This document shows, piece after piece, positions 1 to 13,479 of a stretch of DNA of 64,000 nt (the first letter of the stretch is position 1; every line of letters begins with the position of its first letter). The position numbers and the translations under genes were made by a program. The DNA is from Antitrichia curtipendula (lineage: Eukaryota > Streptophyta > Bryopsida > Hypnales > Leucodontaceae): NCBI GenBank assembly GCA_951230915.1, contig OX579636.1, positions 32,733,567 through 32,797,566 of the forward strand, in the 5' to 3' direction. The notes beneath the pieces are model-generated. The model worked only from the letters and a program-made list of their open reading frames with translations. It was not told the DNA's origin and did not search any database.

Positions 1-2040
1 GTTGGTATATAATTTACATGATATAAGATGCAAATGTCAAAAATAAAAAACATGTGTAATATTGAAATCTCACTCTAGGAGAAGTTAAAGTCTGTTGGCC
101 TTATAGAACAAGGTTGGAAAAAAAACTTTTTTTCTAACTTTAAACTTTATAATCTTTCATCTATGCAATCAAAGTTTCTAAAATTTTATCCACATATTCC
201 CATAGAAGTCTAGTACAAAGCTATACGGTATAATTTTGAAAAAAAAATTCATTTTTTTCATTTTTTTTACATTGCCCTAAAAAGTGGCACTTTTGATAGT
301 TTTGGACAATTTTTGTTCAAAATGTGATTTTGTTTTTTGAGGGTTGAAGCTTCTATTTCTCAACTTTAGGGCTTAGTTGGAGTAAAGGCATTACCCGTCC
401 ATATTTCATGCTCTTGGAAAAAATTGGATAGCTTCTTCATCATGACTATTGACGTTTGGTGCATGTTAATAGAAAAGCCATCAAAAGTGGAAATTGGTAC
501 AGTTTGTCCTAAATGAAAAATGAATTTATTTGATAGCTAAAATTGGGGGTTAGATTAGAACAAATATTATACAATTTTCTTATCAGTTAACCATGCCTTG
601 GCTTCCTCTCCTTCTTCTAAGCTTTTAGAATTTGTAATCCCCACTGAAGCATGTGTGGTAGGGTTGTATTTATTAATTTTGGATGATCTAAGTGAAATGC
701 CATTTTTGTATTACATTTTTCTAATCATATATAGTTGATGGAATTTATCTAATAATACAACCTTAACTATACTCAATAGTTTTTGAGCTGTATTGCATAA
801 GAAAATTCAATAAAGAAAGGCTATAAATGGAAGGAATAAATAATATTTTTAATATTAGATTGGTCGCTTATTCATATGTTATATTTAAAAATCATGCTTT
901 TTCTTCAGAAACAATTCTTTTTCTTAAGATTAAACTAAGATATTTTGCATTTATGATGTTATATTGGATGTGATTATTGAATTTTTATTTTTTTTGACGT
1001 CATCTAAAAAATTACAAAACACCACTTAAGACGCAAGTTTCTTATAGTCTACAAACCATTGAATTTTTTTGGTATTTAATAATTCTAAGATTACTGTAAT
1101 TAAAAAATTTATACAAGTAAATAATTGTGTATGAACATCATGAAATAAATTAAGAAAATGTGTCACTTCTTAGAATTTTCAAATGATTTTATGACAAATT
1201 GTAATTCTTACAACTTTAAAAAACTTCAATGAAAGTAAATAAAGTTAAAAGTTATAATAAGAAAATTCTAATTAGTAAAAAACTTGTACTGAAATGCAAG
1301 TAGCAATACTTATATGTTGAAGCCTAAGGGATTCAATCTCATGCAACTCAAAATTTAAATTCATGTTAAATGAAACCTCAATGTCATGGAAGGAGCTTGG
1401 GATTTATGCATAGGTAGAAAAGTAGTCAAGAACACCTAAAAGCCAATAGGTTCAGTAAAAAATATGCATACATATTCCCAATGATGACTTTTAGTTCAAA
1501 ATTGGTTTAATTGATATTTAGGTTAATATTTTTATATTGATGAATAGAGGGTGCACTAGGTGTCATTAGATATGACTAAAGTCATGGATTTTGATGCCAT
1601 ATGTATAAAGAAAGCCATAAAATGAAGCCGCCCAAGTGAAGTCAAAACTGTAAATAATTTGTGTGTCTTTTCATCCACAATTGCATCAAGGCTTTGTTTC
1701 TCTCCATGCTACTAGTGCTGACCAACCAAAGATTTGGAAGTTGTGTATTTGGATCTAAAGTTACAGTCGCCAAAGATGATGACCTATTGTAGTCAAGTAG
1801 TTTTATTTTATTTTTGACTATTTGTCATTTGCTATTTAAAATGAGACCAATTACCAAACTATTTCACATTTATAGTAGATAAGTGGCTAATTGTCATTTT
1901 ACATGCCTTAGATATAGAAAGTTCTATAAATACTAGATTAGAAAGGTGGCAAATCCTCGTGGAGTCCTTTCAAGACAAATAGTTGTCTCGTTGTTTAGAT
2001 ATAGACAAGACAAAATTGCATTCTCTTAACCCTCTCTCTT

Positions 2041-2043
<3 letters not shown>
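1..2043. other. AT-rich non-coding stretch, no gene seen
   Basis: No open frame of useful length on either strand and no recognisable protein motif. The sequence is AT-rich with many short A and T runs. I see no clear inverted or tandem repeat here apart from scattered homopolymers. It is most likely old, decayed repeat DNA. Confidence 0.6.

Positions 2044-2114
<71 letters not shown>
2044..2114. repeat. (TA)n microsatellite
   Basis: About 35 uninterrupted TA dinucleotides. Such tracts are length-variable and form cruciforms readily, so the exact count in an assembly is often unreliable. Confidence 0.97.
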
Positions 2115-2117
<3 letters not shown>

Positions 2118-5100
2118 AATGAATTTATTTATTTTTGAAGTAAAAAAATTGTCATTTATGTGTACCAATAATCTATTTTAACAAATTGTTGTATGTTAAT
2201 TAGTTTATTGTATATTTTTTTAATGGTGTATTAATTCAATTCAATGATTGGATTATCGTATATTTATAGTTAAAAATTTGATTGTAGGAACTTGTAATAA
2301 ATTTCATTATTCTTGTAATTTTGTTTGATTTGTGTGTTTGATTTCATATTCTTTGCCACTTTGTAATGGCCAATGTGTCAAATCCAATAATTAGTTTATA
2401 TAATTTGTATTTTATTCATAATCTTTTCTATTGTATTACAAAATTCCTAGCAAATGAGCCTTTGCTACTATACTATAGAAAAAATGGACAATCCTATCAG
2501 GTTTGTTATTTTTGGGGGGTTTGTTAGCCATATTCAAATGCACATGTTTTTTTGTCCACAACAAAGAATTTTCGATATCCATCCAAGAGTTTTATTGTTC
2601 AATTTTGGAGCTTGTTGATGGAATAATAGTAGCTTTTAACTTTCAATTATTAAATATAAACGGTAGCTTATTTTTGGACTAATCTAACTTTTTAAAGCCT
2701 AGGCTAGTAACTTCTCTAAGAGAACAATAAATCCCTAAGCTACTATAGAGATCCAATGTAAGGGTTACAAGGTAATTGTTGGGTTGGAGTTGGTTTAGAA
2801 TTTGACTAGTATATGGCCTATTTGTTAGTTGCTTGGGTTTTACAGAGCCAACTTCAATTATTTTGCATTTGACCTTACTCTAGTGACCTTGCACATTAAA
2901 AATTTTAAATACAATTTTAGAATAATTTCTAATCACTAAGTTCAACAAATATGACTCCATTTTATGCCATTCCAATAATTAATGCAAAATTAATAATTTA
3001 AAAAAAAATTCTATCTAAATGCAAATATTTTATTAAATTTATTTTAATATATTCAATAATTTTTCTAACTTATTAGATGGGTTGAAGTTTGTTCAAAAAA
3101 CTTTGATTCAATCTAATTTGATTAATTCCTTAATCCCTAAAGTCCCAAGTGTTCACTTGGATTTAAGGCTACAATCTCATTTTTTGGCATGACATTTTGT
3201 AACAAAAAAATAAATTAGCTTTATGGGAGTATAGGCTTTTTAAATTTAAATCAATGCTCAAGAGCAAAAATTATGCTATACAAAGCTCATAATTTTTTAG
3301 CTTGGGTAGCCAAAAAAATCACAAAAACTTAGAATATATGTATTTTATATAGATTATATATTTTTACATGTAAATAATTATTGATTTATTCCAATCGGAT
3401 TAGTATTGTGAAAGTTACGGAAAATTTTGTTTTGTGGTAATCCTAGCATCTTTTTGGCAAAATAACATATTGGATGCTTTTTGAAATTCAATTTTTACAT
3501 TTTCAAAGAAAAAAATTGCATAAGGCTTAATTGTTTGTTAAAAAAATCTTATTATTTTAATTAGGGTGCTTCATGTCCATCTTAAAACTATTTGCAATTA
3601 ATTTTTTTTCTTTATCACAATAGCATTTTCTTTTTCATTTTTTCATCCGATACCACATTCCACATTATAATTTTTAAAAATATATTCTTAGTTCATTTTC
3701 CAGTATATTGACTAAAATAATGGACTTGCAATGGGTGGGATTTAACCATATCCTAATTGTAAATTACTTCAGTTGAGATAGAAATCATATTTATCAATTT
3801 GTTTTCATTCTTTTTCTATAAAATCATACCTAAGCCTTTTTGCCCTCAAAAAACTTGAAATTTTCATATATATATAGACAATGCATAATCTTATATAATA
3901 AATATATTATATAAAAATTTGTATATAATTTTAAATGACCGAATCAAGCTTAGAAACAATGATTGACTAAGTAAGTGGGCTTTGGATTTGAACTTTAAAG
4001 GGTTAGGTAATACTTTAAGGTAGTCTACTATAAAACCAACCCTCTCTTTCAAATTGATCCTATTTTTAGTTGGAGAATGGAAATGAGGTGATCTTAAAAT
4101 GGACCACTTTAGCAATTGAATGAATCAGAGAGAAAATATTTTACTATTGCAAAAGCCAATCATTGTCTTTGATTTCCGCACATCTCTTTATAAATTGCAA
4201 GTGGATGGAATTTGAGAGACCTATGGTCACAAATAGGTGCTATGCCCCAAATCTTTGAAAATTTATAATCAATTCAAAAATGCCTGGAAAAGTACAAAAT
4301 CACTTGTGTTAGGTTCTACATACTTGAACAATTATCTAAAAATAATTTTTGTCTATGAAAACCTATAAAAAAAAGGTGGAATAGAACCTAAGGGTTTTAT
4401 CAAAAAGGTTGCCTAGAGCATACTACCTTAAGACCGAGGACTCAAAAGTGGTTACTTAGACTCAAAATTTTAAATAAAATGAAAAATTCATACAAATTAG
4501 GCAAATGTAAAAAATCTTGCATTTCTTTATATGGTGCCAGAATTTTTTTATTTCATGAAAGGTCTCCAAATATCACAATATAAATTTAAAAATATTCGAA
4601 AATATAGTAGTGATCAATTATATATTATTTCTTAGTTTTAGCATATGTATTATAATTTGCAAGATTTGTTTTTTGGAGATTACAAATTTACACACAATTT
4701 TCAATTTTTACAAGCATATTTTAGATGTGTATTAAATTTAACATACCACAACACTACAAATTGCACTTCTACTTCTATGGTTGGATTGTATATTTAAACT
4801 TGCATATTTTTATAATTGAAGAGTTTTATAACCAATTATTGAAAACTTTGGTATTTATGAAAAAATGACCTAGTCCAACTTTTTAAGAGTGTAAAGATGT
4901 CTTTTAAAGTGTAACTTAGATGAATATTTAGTGATGACTTTCAAACAAAAGTTTCTAATCATAATCCATAGATCATCTCTACATGGTTCAATCTATCACT
5001 GTTAAAACTAACATTTCTCTATAAAACATGAAACCTATCATTTTAAATTCCTTCTAAGATTGATTGTAAATTGAATATTAGTGACTGGCACAAGACTTTT

Positions 5101-6339
5101 GCTATGAGCATAAATTGTAAAATTACAACTTTGATGGTTATAAAGATTTTTCTTACACTTGTTTATTAAAGACTCTGCCTTGTTTAAAAAAAATTCAATA
5201 GATCAATAGTAAAACAATTCTTATACTATTGAGGAGGTTTAACAAACGTCTCTAAACATTGAAACTCAAAGGAACAATGTTATTGCTCCTTGAATTGTAT
5301 CCCCAGTGACAACAATTCTAACCTAAAATTGATACTGGGACATTGTCTTCTAAGCTATTGAGGCAAGAAACCATTGACAATGGTGTTGGAGACATTTTTA
5401 TAAGTGAGATCGTAAGCACTGAGGTCTTCAACCACTTGCCTCTTTTTTTATATCTTTCTATTTTGTCTTGATTTTTTTAATATCTATTAGTCCAAACTCA
5501 CTCCATTGAGAATGAAAGACATATTTGAAATATTCTTTTGGCCCTAGGTTCAAATTTGTTCCATCAAAAGAGGATATGGAATTTTCTTCTATCTTTATCT
5601 TTTTACTTTTTGGGGGGTCAAAACTCACTCCTATGAGAGAGAAAGTGGTTTTTGAATTTTATTCTCTTTAAACTCAAGTCAATTCCAATTGAAGCTGGTA
5701 GAAAATAATAAAAAGATTAAAAACTAAAAAATATAGAAAAATGAACCAAAGAGTCTTACCAATTTAGTGCAAGATCAAGATCAATTCTACATTATAAGTC
5801 TTTCTTTAGTGTAGAAGTCAGTTCTTGGTTAAATTTCTTTAAAATTAAGCCTAGTCCTAGATATTAGTATAGATTGACCGTGCGCCCATAGACAATATAG
5901 CAAGAGAGTTCTAGATTCCTCATGATTTACAATCATACTCCAAATGGATGTCACCATGTGTGAATCTCGGAGTTGTTACTTCAAGCTCAAAGGTTTTTTT
6001 CAATCTTGTATTTAATTATTAGATTTTATAGGTATAATTTTTTTTGTTAAAGTTCTTTCTAATCCAGGGTTTAATGTTTAGAATCCTGGAGTGCCTAAGA
6101 CAATCCAAATCTAGTTTGTAGAAACAATCACAAAATTCTCTTTCCAAATTAGAATCAAGCCTATATCTACAAGTGCATTTGATAAAGCCTTGCAAACATA
6201 TCATTAGCATTTTTTTTGTGTGGACAAATTTCCTTTAGATCTAGAAAAGTGCATAATAGGAGAATTTTGAATAATTAGTCATTAAATTGAGAAAAAAATA
6301 AAAAATACATCTTGGCTTGTAGATGAAAAGTCAAGCAAT
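2115..6339. other. AT-rich non-coding stretch, no gene seen
   Basis: Only two short open frames (3891-4115 and 6019-6210, both minus) occur. Both are low-complexity and show no family resemblance, so I do not call them genes. No terminal repeats or target duplications were recognised. Confidence 0.55.
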
Positions 6340-7124
6340 GTGAAGAATGGCGCAACCTAAAATTGAAGAAAGGTGTTTTTGAAATCAAAACATGCCATAT
6401 TTTCAACAAAGCAATCAATTTGTCATGATTTACTTCTAGTTAAAAGATTTTTGATGCACCAAATTTAAAAGAAGGTAATCACAATCAAGCCTTCTTGTGA
6501 AAAGTGCAAACTGAGTAAAAATATGAGCTTGTTCTTAGTGTTTGAGACCCGCTTAGAAGTCACCTCAAAAGTTTTGGATTTTTTTGAAGTGTAGAAGTTA
6601 ATTTACGGAAAGTCAACGTTTAAATCAATGTTGAAGAATTCCTAAAAATTATCCAAGTTGCGATAAAATTTCAGTAAAAATTAGGATATAATGTTTAGTC
6701 ATAAAAACGTGGTCCAACAAGTTTTAAGACATCCTGACACTGACAAGTACCTAAACGGACAACCCCAATGATTTCCAATAAATATTAATGAATTTGAGGA
6801 GTTGATCGGAGCCACATAAGCATGTGATATTCAAAACAAGTCAAAGTGGAGTCTCTTCTAAATCAAACAACCCTTTTTAGTACTCCAAACAATTCAAAGT
6901 TCTTGGAAAATGTAAATTTCTTCATTTGAGATTTTATAGTTCATTATTTTGATAAGTTGTTGACTTTTACAAGTCCAAATGATTTGGAGGAAGGGAAAGT
7001 AAGTTATATAGACAAATTTAGGCCTTCTAAAGCCAATAGCGCAATCTATTTTGAATTTAGAACTTTTCTCTAAGACTTAGAAAATATTCTAGCAATAAAT
7101 TTGATTATTTTTTGTAATTAGGAG
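6340..7124 (+). repeat. LTR-like dispersed repeat, copy 1, left part
   Basis: This stretch aligns by eye with 11270-12060 and 52660-53400 in the same orientation. Shared landmarks are a block ending in 'caagttgcgataaaatttc' followed by 'agtaaaaattaggata' and a block on sensitivity to 'tcatgacattc'-like text. The alignment stops at the TTAA at 7125-7128 and resumes after 10425, so this copy is split by an insertion. The TATA-containing region and the 'gaaggatg..gggtccttca' block lie in the right-hand part. An LTR is the best guess because of the promoter-like layout, but no primer-binding site or internal coding region was found. Confidence 0.6.
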
Positions 7125-7636
7125 TTAACCCCTCGAGGGTGGGTGGGTGGGTAGTGTATAAAAAAACTAAAGAAATAGGTGCAAACACCAAGTATTTTTT
7201 AGGGGGGTATTATTTTTATTTTTATTTTTTAAAACATGCTATTATCATATAAGTTCCTACTTTGGGTTATTAGAGAAGGGGCTTGCATTACTTATAATTC
7301 TAAATTGATATGAAGAAATGATATGGTAATTTAGATTAAAAAAAGAATTCTACTACAATTTTTGTCCTACATTAAATTTCTTTCAAACTTTCTTTTCTTT
7401 CCCCCACTAATGACTACTTACAACTAGAATTTAACAGAAAAGTGTAGTCAATACTACTACTGTATCTTCCATAAAAATTATCATGGACACTCATTTACTA
7501 GGTAGGTATCATATTATTGAATGCTATCAATTGAACTTTAAATTTAGGTCCTTTTTATATGATTAAGATGAATGATATAAAGATTGATTTTTGATATCAA
7601 CTTTACTTTAACCTACATTGTTTGATTCAATGTACA

Positions 7637-8634
7637 GTGGGTCCCAATCAAAATGGCGTTTTTGAAATTGCAGTGAAAGAAATTTCAATGTTGCCGACTT
7701 TGACAGCCTCCCAAGAGCTAAAAATTGGTGTTTTACCACGAAATTCTTACCACAGCATCATCTTTAAGTTGATAACACGTGTACCAAATTTCAAGGCCAA
7801 AAGATTCACTAAAAAAAAATAATTCAAAATCTACCAACATGGGTAGTTGTGGAAATGGCTTCCCCCATTGTTTCCCACAACTACATATGTTGGTAGATTG
7901 TATATATATATATTTTTGTATAGATCTTTTGACTTTTAAATTTGGAAAAAATGTTATTAACATAGAGAAGATCTTGTGCCAAATTTTTTAAGGTAAATAA
8001 AAAGAATATCAGCCCTTGAGAAGGTGTCAAAATTGGTAGTAGAGAAATGGTTTCTCAAAGCTACCCATGTTGGTAGATTTTAGTTACCTTTTTTTGTCCT
8101 AGAAATTTGTCATACATGTTATCAACATAGAAAGGATTGTGTGACAATAATTTTATGGTAAATTGACAATTTCTCAGCCCTTGGGAAGGTGTCAAAGTTG
8201 GCAGTAATGAAATGGTTTCTACAAGTGTTTCTCAAAACAACACATGTTGGTAGATTGTGAATATCTTTTTTTGTATTGATCTTTTGGCCTTGAAATTTGG
8301 AACATATATTTTAAACATAAATTAATTCTTTTTACAAAAAATTTATGGCAAGAAAAAAACTAAACTAAACTTGGGAGGCTATCAAAGTTGGCAGCAGTGA
8401 AATTTTTTCTATAACTACCTATGTTGGTAGATTTTGAATAAATTTTTTTAGTGAATCTTTTGGCCTTGAAACTTGGTACACGTGTTATTAACATAAAGAT
8501 GATTTTGTGGTACAAATTTTGTGATAAAATACCAATGTTTCAACTCTCGGCGAGGCTCTTGGGAGGTTGTCAAAGTTGGCAGCATTGAAATTTCCTTCAC
8601 TGCGATTTCAAAAACGCCATTTTGATTGGGACCC
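7637..8634. mobile_element. Mutator-like non-autonomous element with internal tandem repeats
   Basis: Terminal inverted repeats of about 75-80 bp run inward from GGGTCCCAATCAAAATGG at 7639 and from its complement ending at 8634, with only a few mismatches. The flanks CAATGTACA (7628-7636) and CATTGTACA (8635-8643) differ at one of nine positions, which fits the 9 bp duplication of Mutator-like elements. The interior has no open frame. It consists of about five diverged units of 150-200 bp, each holding 'acatgttggtagatt' and 'tcaaagttggcag' (near 7835, 8050, 8220, 8400 and 8570). The left end has two extra bases (GT) relative to a perfect duplication. Confidence 0.7.
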
Positions 8635-9489
8635 CATTGTACATGTCTTCACAATATGCACAATAATATGTAATATTTATTTTTGCACTATCATGGTAGT
8701 ATGAAATCATAATATGAAATAGTACATAAGAAATATTTTTGCACAATCATGATATGAAATGGTGGTATGCAATGGTAGTATGAAATGGAATGTCCTCGTT
8801 GTGTTTAAAAACACAATGCGTGAAAAAAATGTGCATATCATGTCTAGTTATGGAGACACAAAAAGAACTAAGTTTGCACACCTAAACTCAAATATGTAGT
8901 ATTATAGCTGATGGAAAAAATAGAAAACAATTGCAGTCTTCCACATGATAAGGAAATGGGAGGGAAAACAGCTTTGTCTTGAAACTCAATGCCATCTTCT
9001 TCACAACCCTAAATTAGACCTTCAGTTCACAAATACATAACAACAATCCTAAATCGAAGGCAATGGAAAAGATAGACTAGGCAATCCCCAAACCCCAGAG
9101 TGAACTCTGAACCTTGAATAGCTGGAACGACAAACAAAGGCCCGGAACAGGAACCGCCAATTTCCAAAATTAAATGACAGCCACCTAAAGCCAACCAACG
9201 TCTACTATAGAAATTAGTAAAGTCTATAAAATTATTGAACACTTTGAATATGCCACTCACAAGGCAGCAACATTTAATACTTTTGGCCCCAAAAAAGAAT
9301 AGAAGAGAGGTATTCTAGGTCTACTTTTTTTCTAATTGAACCTATTTTTCTATACCCTATAGTAGTTTGAAGACATGTCATGGCATTTTTGTACCCTATA
9401 GTATATGAAAACGAATTATAATTTTTATCTCAAATGTTTTTAGGCACCCTATCACTCGTTCGCACATAGTTTTCTTCTACCTCTCATTG

Positions 9490-9510
9490 CCCCCCCCCCC
9501 CCCCCCCCCC
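9490..9510 (+). repeat. C21 homopolymer
   Basis: A run of 21 C residues in an otherwise AT-rich region. It may form an i-motif, with a G-quadruplex on the other strand, and its length is likely to be polymorphic or mis-assembled. Confidence 0.95.
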
Positions 9511-10425
9511 AAGACCCCTCAAAGACCACTAAGACACAGTGTATCTTCTTCAAATTTTCAATGGCAAATTCACGATAGTGAAACAAATCTCAGTATTTTG
9601 TAAACTAGTATCTTATAGAGTAACAAGTTGACATACTTGTTGCATTTTTTTTATTTCAAAATTTTAATGTGAGAAGAATTTACAAATTTGTTAGGAAATG
9701 TAGTCTAATTGAAAATAAAAAACATAATGTTTTTCCAATGAAAAAAGTGGTAGAGATGGAATTTTTTTTTAAATCATTTATATTCTTCATTCTGTACAAA
9801 AAATAGGATTTGGAAAAAAATAATTAAAATTAAATTTTTTAGCAATTTTAAAAATACAAGGTTCAATTTGGTGTGAGTGAAAACACAAATAATTAGAATG
9901 ATTCCAATTTTTTTTGAAGATGTTCCAAATAATATGCTTATAATAGAAACTATTCAATTTCAAGAATTGACGCATATATAGTTAAATTTTTTTTTTTTTA
10001 GGATCCAATTTAGGTAGTTTGGTTTTTTGCTCTTTCACTTTGAATATGTGTACAGATGTGAGAGTTTTTTTATTTTTCAATTTTTTTAATTCAATCAAAT
10101 ACTACATTATCTAAGATTCCAACACAATTTTTTGAGGGGGTGAAAAAGCATTACTCATCATCTTATAATTTTTCTTCCTCCCAAGCTGCATTTTTTGCCT
10201 ACAAAGATGATCATCCAAAATTGTTATAATCTAAAAATTCAACGGTCAATTTCTTCCACAATTTCTTCCATGCTTACTAAACAAAATATTCTTTACTTTT
10301 ATATGATTAAATTAAAAATGATTTTCATATGATTTTCATGCACATCCATGTGCAAAAAAATATCAAAGTGGAACAATTCATTGAAACCTCCGTTGTCAAA
10401 AAGTTGTTGGGCCTTGAGGGGTTAA

Positions 10426-10730
10426 ATACTAAAAATCTTGGAGTTAAACAAGGAGAAAATACTTTTGGAAAGTGTATAAAAGGCCAAACCCTCTCTCCCT
10501 AATTCACCCTCATTTCTAATATTGAACTTCTGATGTTTGTTTGTGTAGTACTTTTTAGCTAATTTGGACCATTTGTTGTTCACGTGTGGTGTTTGAAGTA
10601 ATTTTGCTCATTTATTTGCATTTGAGTGCATTCTTTGAAGGATGTGGGGGTCCTTCAACCTTTGGCACCTTGCATTTTGTTTTCATAATTGTGGTTTTGG
10701 TTGTTAACATTGGTGGTCTTGTGACTTTGT
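10426..10730 (+). repeat. LTR-like dispersed repeat, copy 1, right part
   Basis: Continuation of the repeat that breaks off at 7124. It contains a TATA-box-like 'gtgtataaaaggcc' (about 10470) followed about 170 bp later by 'ctttgaagga' and 'gggtccttcaa'. The same order and spacing is seen at 12070-12260 in copy 2 ('gtatataagagcaccc', then 'ctttgaaggaccattggg'). The layout of promoter and possible RNA 3' end is what an LTR would show. Confidence 0.6.
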
Positions 10731-11269
10731 TTTTTTAAACTTTTAAGTCATTGTTATATAGTCATCATTTTGCACTAGCTCCTTTGTAGAGAAATGCCTT
10801 GTGAGCTTCCAATTTGTCACTTGGGACTCATAGTTTGTTTATCTTTTGTTTTTACAATTTAAAGTCAAATTTTATATACAAAACCCTCCAAAAGAGTGTT
10901 AAACCAAACTAAATATACTACATGCTACTATGGTATTTGGTTCAAAATAAAGTGTTATATTTACAATAAACCAAAATCTTGCATGTAAATAGGGTAGAAA
11001 TGAAAAAGTTGTAGAAATTATGCATATTGAGTAAATAGTGCCTAAACTACCTAAATCTACCATGCACGTAACTCATTGGTTTGAAATGATCCAAGAGAAC
11101 CCTAGTGAGAGCCCTTAAGTCAAATCTTGAAGATAGCTTTCAATTTCTTTATTATAATCAAAAAATAGATAGTAAAAACTTCAACTGATAGCCTACAAGT
11201 GACATAAACTCAAGACGAGCTGATCGAGAGCATCTTCAACAAAAGTATGGTGTTCCAAGTTTTACAGCA

Positions 11270-12330
11270 TGCTAGAAATTCAATGGCAAAATTGTTCAAC
11301 CAAAATTCTTCTCTATATGAAAGATTTTTTGCTCATCTACAATTAACAAAAATAGTGGGATTTTATTCTCCTTCTTCATATGTGCAAAATAAAAATATGA
11401 GATTTTACATCTTTTGTATAATTATTTCTATGAGAGGTTCCATAAAAATTTTCAATTTTTTTGACTTGTAGAAGATCTTCTTCCGAACGGTCACTCGCTG
11501 AAATCGACAATGCAAAATTCCTAAAACTTATTCAAGTTGCGATATAATCTCACTAAAAATCATTATAGCTCTTTCTATGCTAATAATGCACTCCAATAAG
11601 TTTCATGACATTCCGACTTCCAAAAGTGCTTGAATTGGTAAGGTTCTTCAAAACTAGCAAAATTAAAGATGATTCTCGAAGTTGATCAACGTTTTAGGAG
11701 CACACAAAATTGAAATGAGATAAAATCAAGGTCTCTTCATACTCCCTTGTACCTTATAAAGAGCCTAGTCTAATTATTTTCATTAGAAAAGGTAAACTCT
11801 AAAAGTTGAATTTTTACCTTTTTTTAGTTTTGAGTTGGCATTGGGTTTTGATGACTTTTACATGATGGAAAAAGGAGAAGAGGATGCAATTTGTCTAGAA
11901 ATGGCTTTAAAAAGGTTTTTGGCACAATCCATTTGTGATTTTGAATCTTCCTCCAAAAGTTAGCATTTAGGACCATCATATAAATTAGAAAATTAGAAAA
12001 TTAAGGTGAAAATCCTATTTGATAAGATTACTACTAGGAAAATGAGAGGGGGGAGATGCCCTTGGAAAAGTATATAAGAGCACCCATTCGCCTTTTAACA
12101 ACACCTTTATAACCCCTTGTTGATACTTTGACTTCGTTGGATTCATTTTAGTGAATTTTTGCCATTTTTGAGCCAATTTGCCAAAATAATTGTTTGGAAC
12201 TTTTTTTGCTCCATTTTTTTAGCATTCTTTGAAGGACCATTGGGGTCCTTCAAATTGTGTCTTTACATGCATTTTTTTATTGTGGTATTTGTGCTAATTT
12301 GTTGATTTTAGAGTTGTTTTGTTGAATTTG
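11270..12330 (+). repeat. LTR-like dispersed repeat, copy 2
   Basis: Uninterrupted copy of the repeat, about 1 kb. It aligns with copy 1 (6340-7124 plus 10426-10730) and copy 3 (52660-53640). Strong shared blocks are 'ctatgagaggttcca' (11430), 'ctcactaaaaat' (11550), 'tatgctaataatgca' (11575) and the TATA block near 12072. The exact ends are not resolved. A 74-codon frame at 11247-11471 lies in it and is probably chance. Confidence 0.65.
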
Positions 12331-13470
12331 ACTAATTTATTGAAGATAAATAATGACCTAAAAGGGCATATTCATTCAAACGGGACGATTTGGATTCTCA
12401 TTTTATTTGTAATCTTAAATTTAGCATGCAAAAGAATTTATTAAATTGAGACAATTTAGTAAACTAAGATTATAATATGTCTAGAAAATGATTCATTTAT
12501 GCATGTACAAGAAATTGCTTGCCAATTTTGGGGTAAGGGACAATAGAAGGATGACTTTATGCTTTGAAATTCAGTCATGGGGTAATAAATTCTTAACTTA
12601 AAGATCAAAGCAGACATTTTGGCATACACTTAGGTATTATGGTTTATAAAAAAAACTCATCATATGATACGTTCATTAGATGATTTTGGAAGGGCTTAGA
12701 GGGTCGTTTCAGGCTTGTTCCCAGCACTATTCCCCCGGCAACAAAAGAACGGCTGTTGTCAAAATTTTTTTTTTTGAAAAAACAAAAACAAAAACAAAAA
12801 CATCTTAAAATAGAAAAACAAGATGAACAATTTTTTATTTCTATTTTTTATTTTTTTTTGTATGACGTGGCAGTCGCTCGGCCACGTCACGCAGCTGCTG
12901 CGGCGCAGTTCCAGACAGTTTTAGAGTCTTGGAACCTTGGGGAATTCACAACCCTCGACAAGGGCTGAATAACATGTAATGAATGCACATTGAGTTAGAA
13001 ATTATAGGTGTTGCAGATTGAAAAAACAATTAAGAAGCTACAAAATGCAATACATAAAATTGAAGTTAAAACACATTTTATTGCACATCATCCAAAACAT
13101 CCAATTTTGAAAAAACAAGAAACTCACATCAATATAACGAACTAAAATAATTTGCTAACTAAATCTATTTCTTCTTTCCATACCATTTTTTTTCTTTTTT
13201 TTTCTTATTTTTTCTTAGACATATTTAAAAATAAACTTTCAACTACTGCAATTGACAAATATTTTTTTCCTTTTTTTTTATTGAAAAAAATATCCTACAA
13301 AATCTTAAAACTTCTAATCACTTCCTATGCCTACAAACTATCTACCTTCACTCAAAAGATGCATTGTTGTTTTCACCAGACACATAATCATCTACAGATG
13401 CCTTGATGATAGCAACTTGGTGATTAGGTATTCAGATTCTTGGATCAGAAGTCCCTACTCTCACATGTGC
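12331..13470. other. AT-rich and T-rich non-coding stretch
   Basis: Contains long T runs (13180-13290) and a short GC-rich patch at 12860-12960 with small inverted motifs around 'gtggcagtcgctcggccac'. No supported coding region. Reading frames here are low-complexity. Confidence 0.5.
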
Positions 13471-13479
13471 CTTCGAACT

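Larger units (their letters stand above)
7129..10421. mobile_element. 3.3 kb TTAA-flanked insertion (piggyBac-like or Kolobok-like ends)
   Basis: The left end is CCCCTCGAGG and the right end is its near-complement CCTTGAGGGG; both are directly flanked by TTAA (7125-7128 and 10422-10425). The interval sits exactly where the LTR-like repeat is interrupted, and the repeat continues on the far side, so the interval is an insertion with a TTAA target duplication. TTAA duplications are typical of the piggyBac and Kolobok superfamilies. No transposase frame was found inside, so it is non-autonomous or dead. It carries a Mutator-like element at 7637-8634 and a C21 run. Shorter relatives with CCCCTAAAGG ends lie at 37-49 kb. 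Confidence 0.6.

Noticed and set aside
7622..7991. Overlapping short frames on both strands near 7.6-8.0 kb
   Set aside because: They lie in the terminal repeat and internal array of the Mutator-like element and mirror one another.
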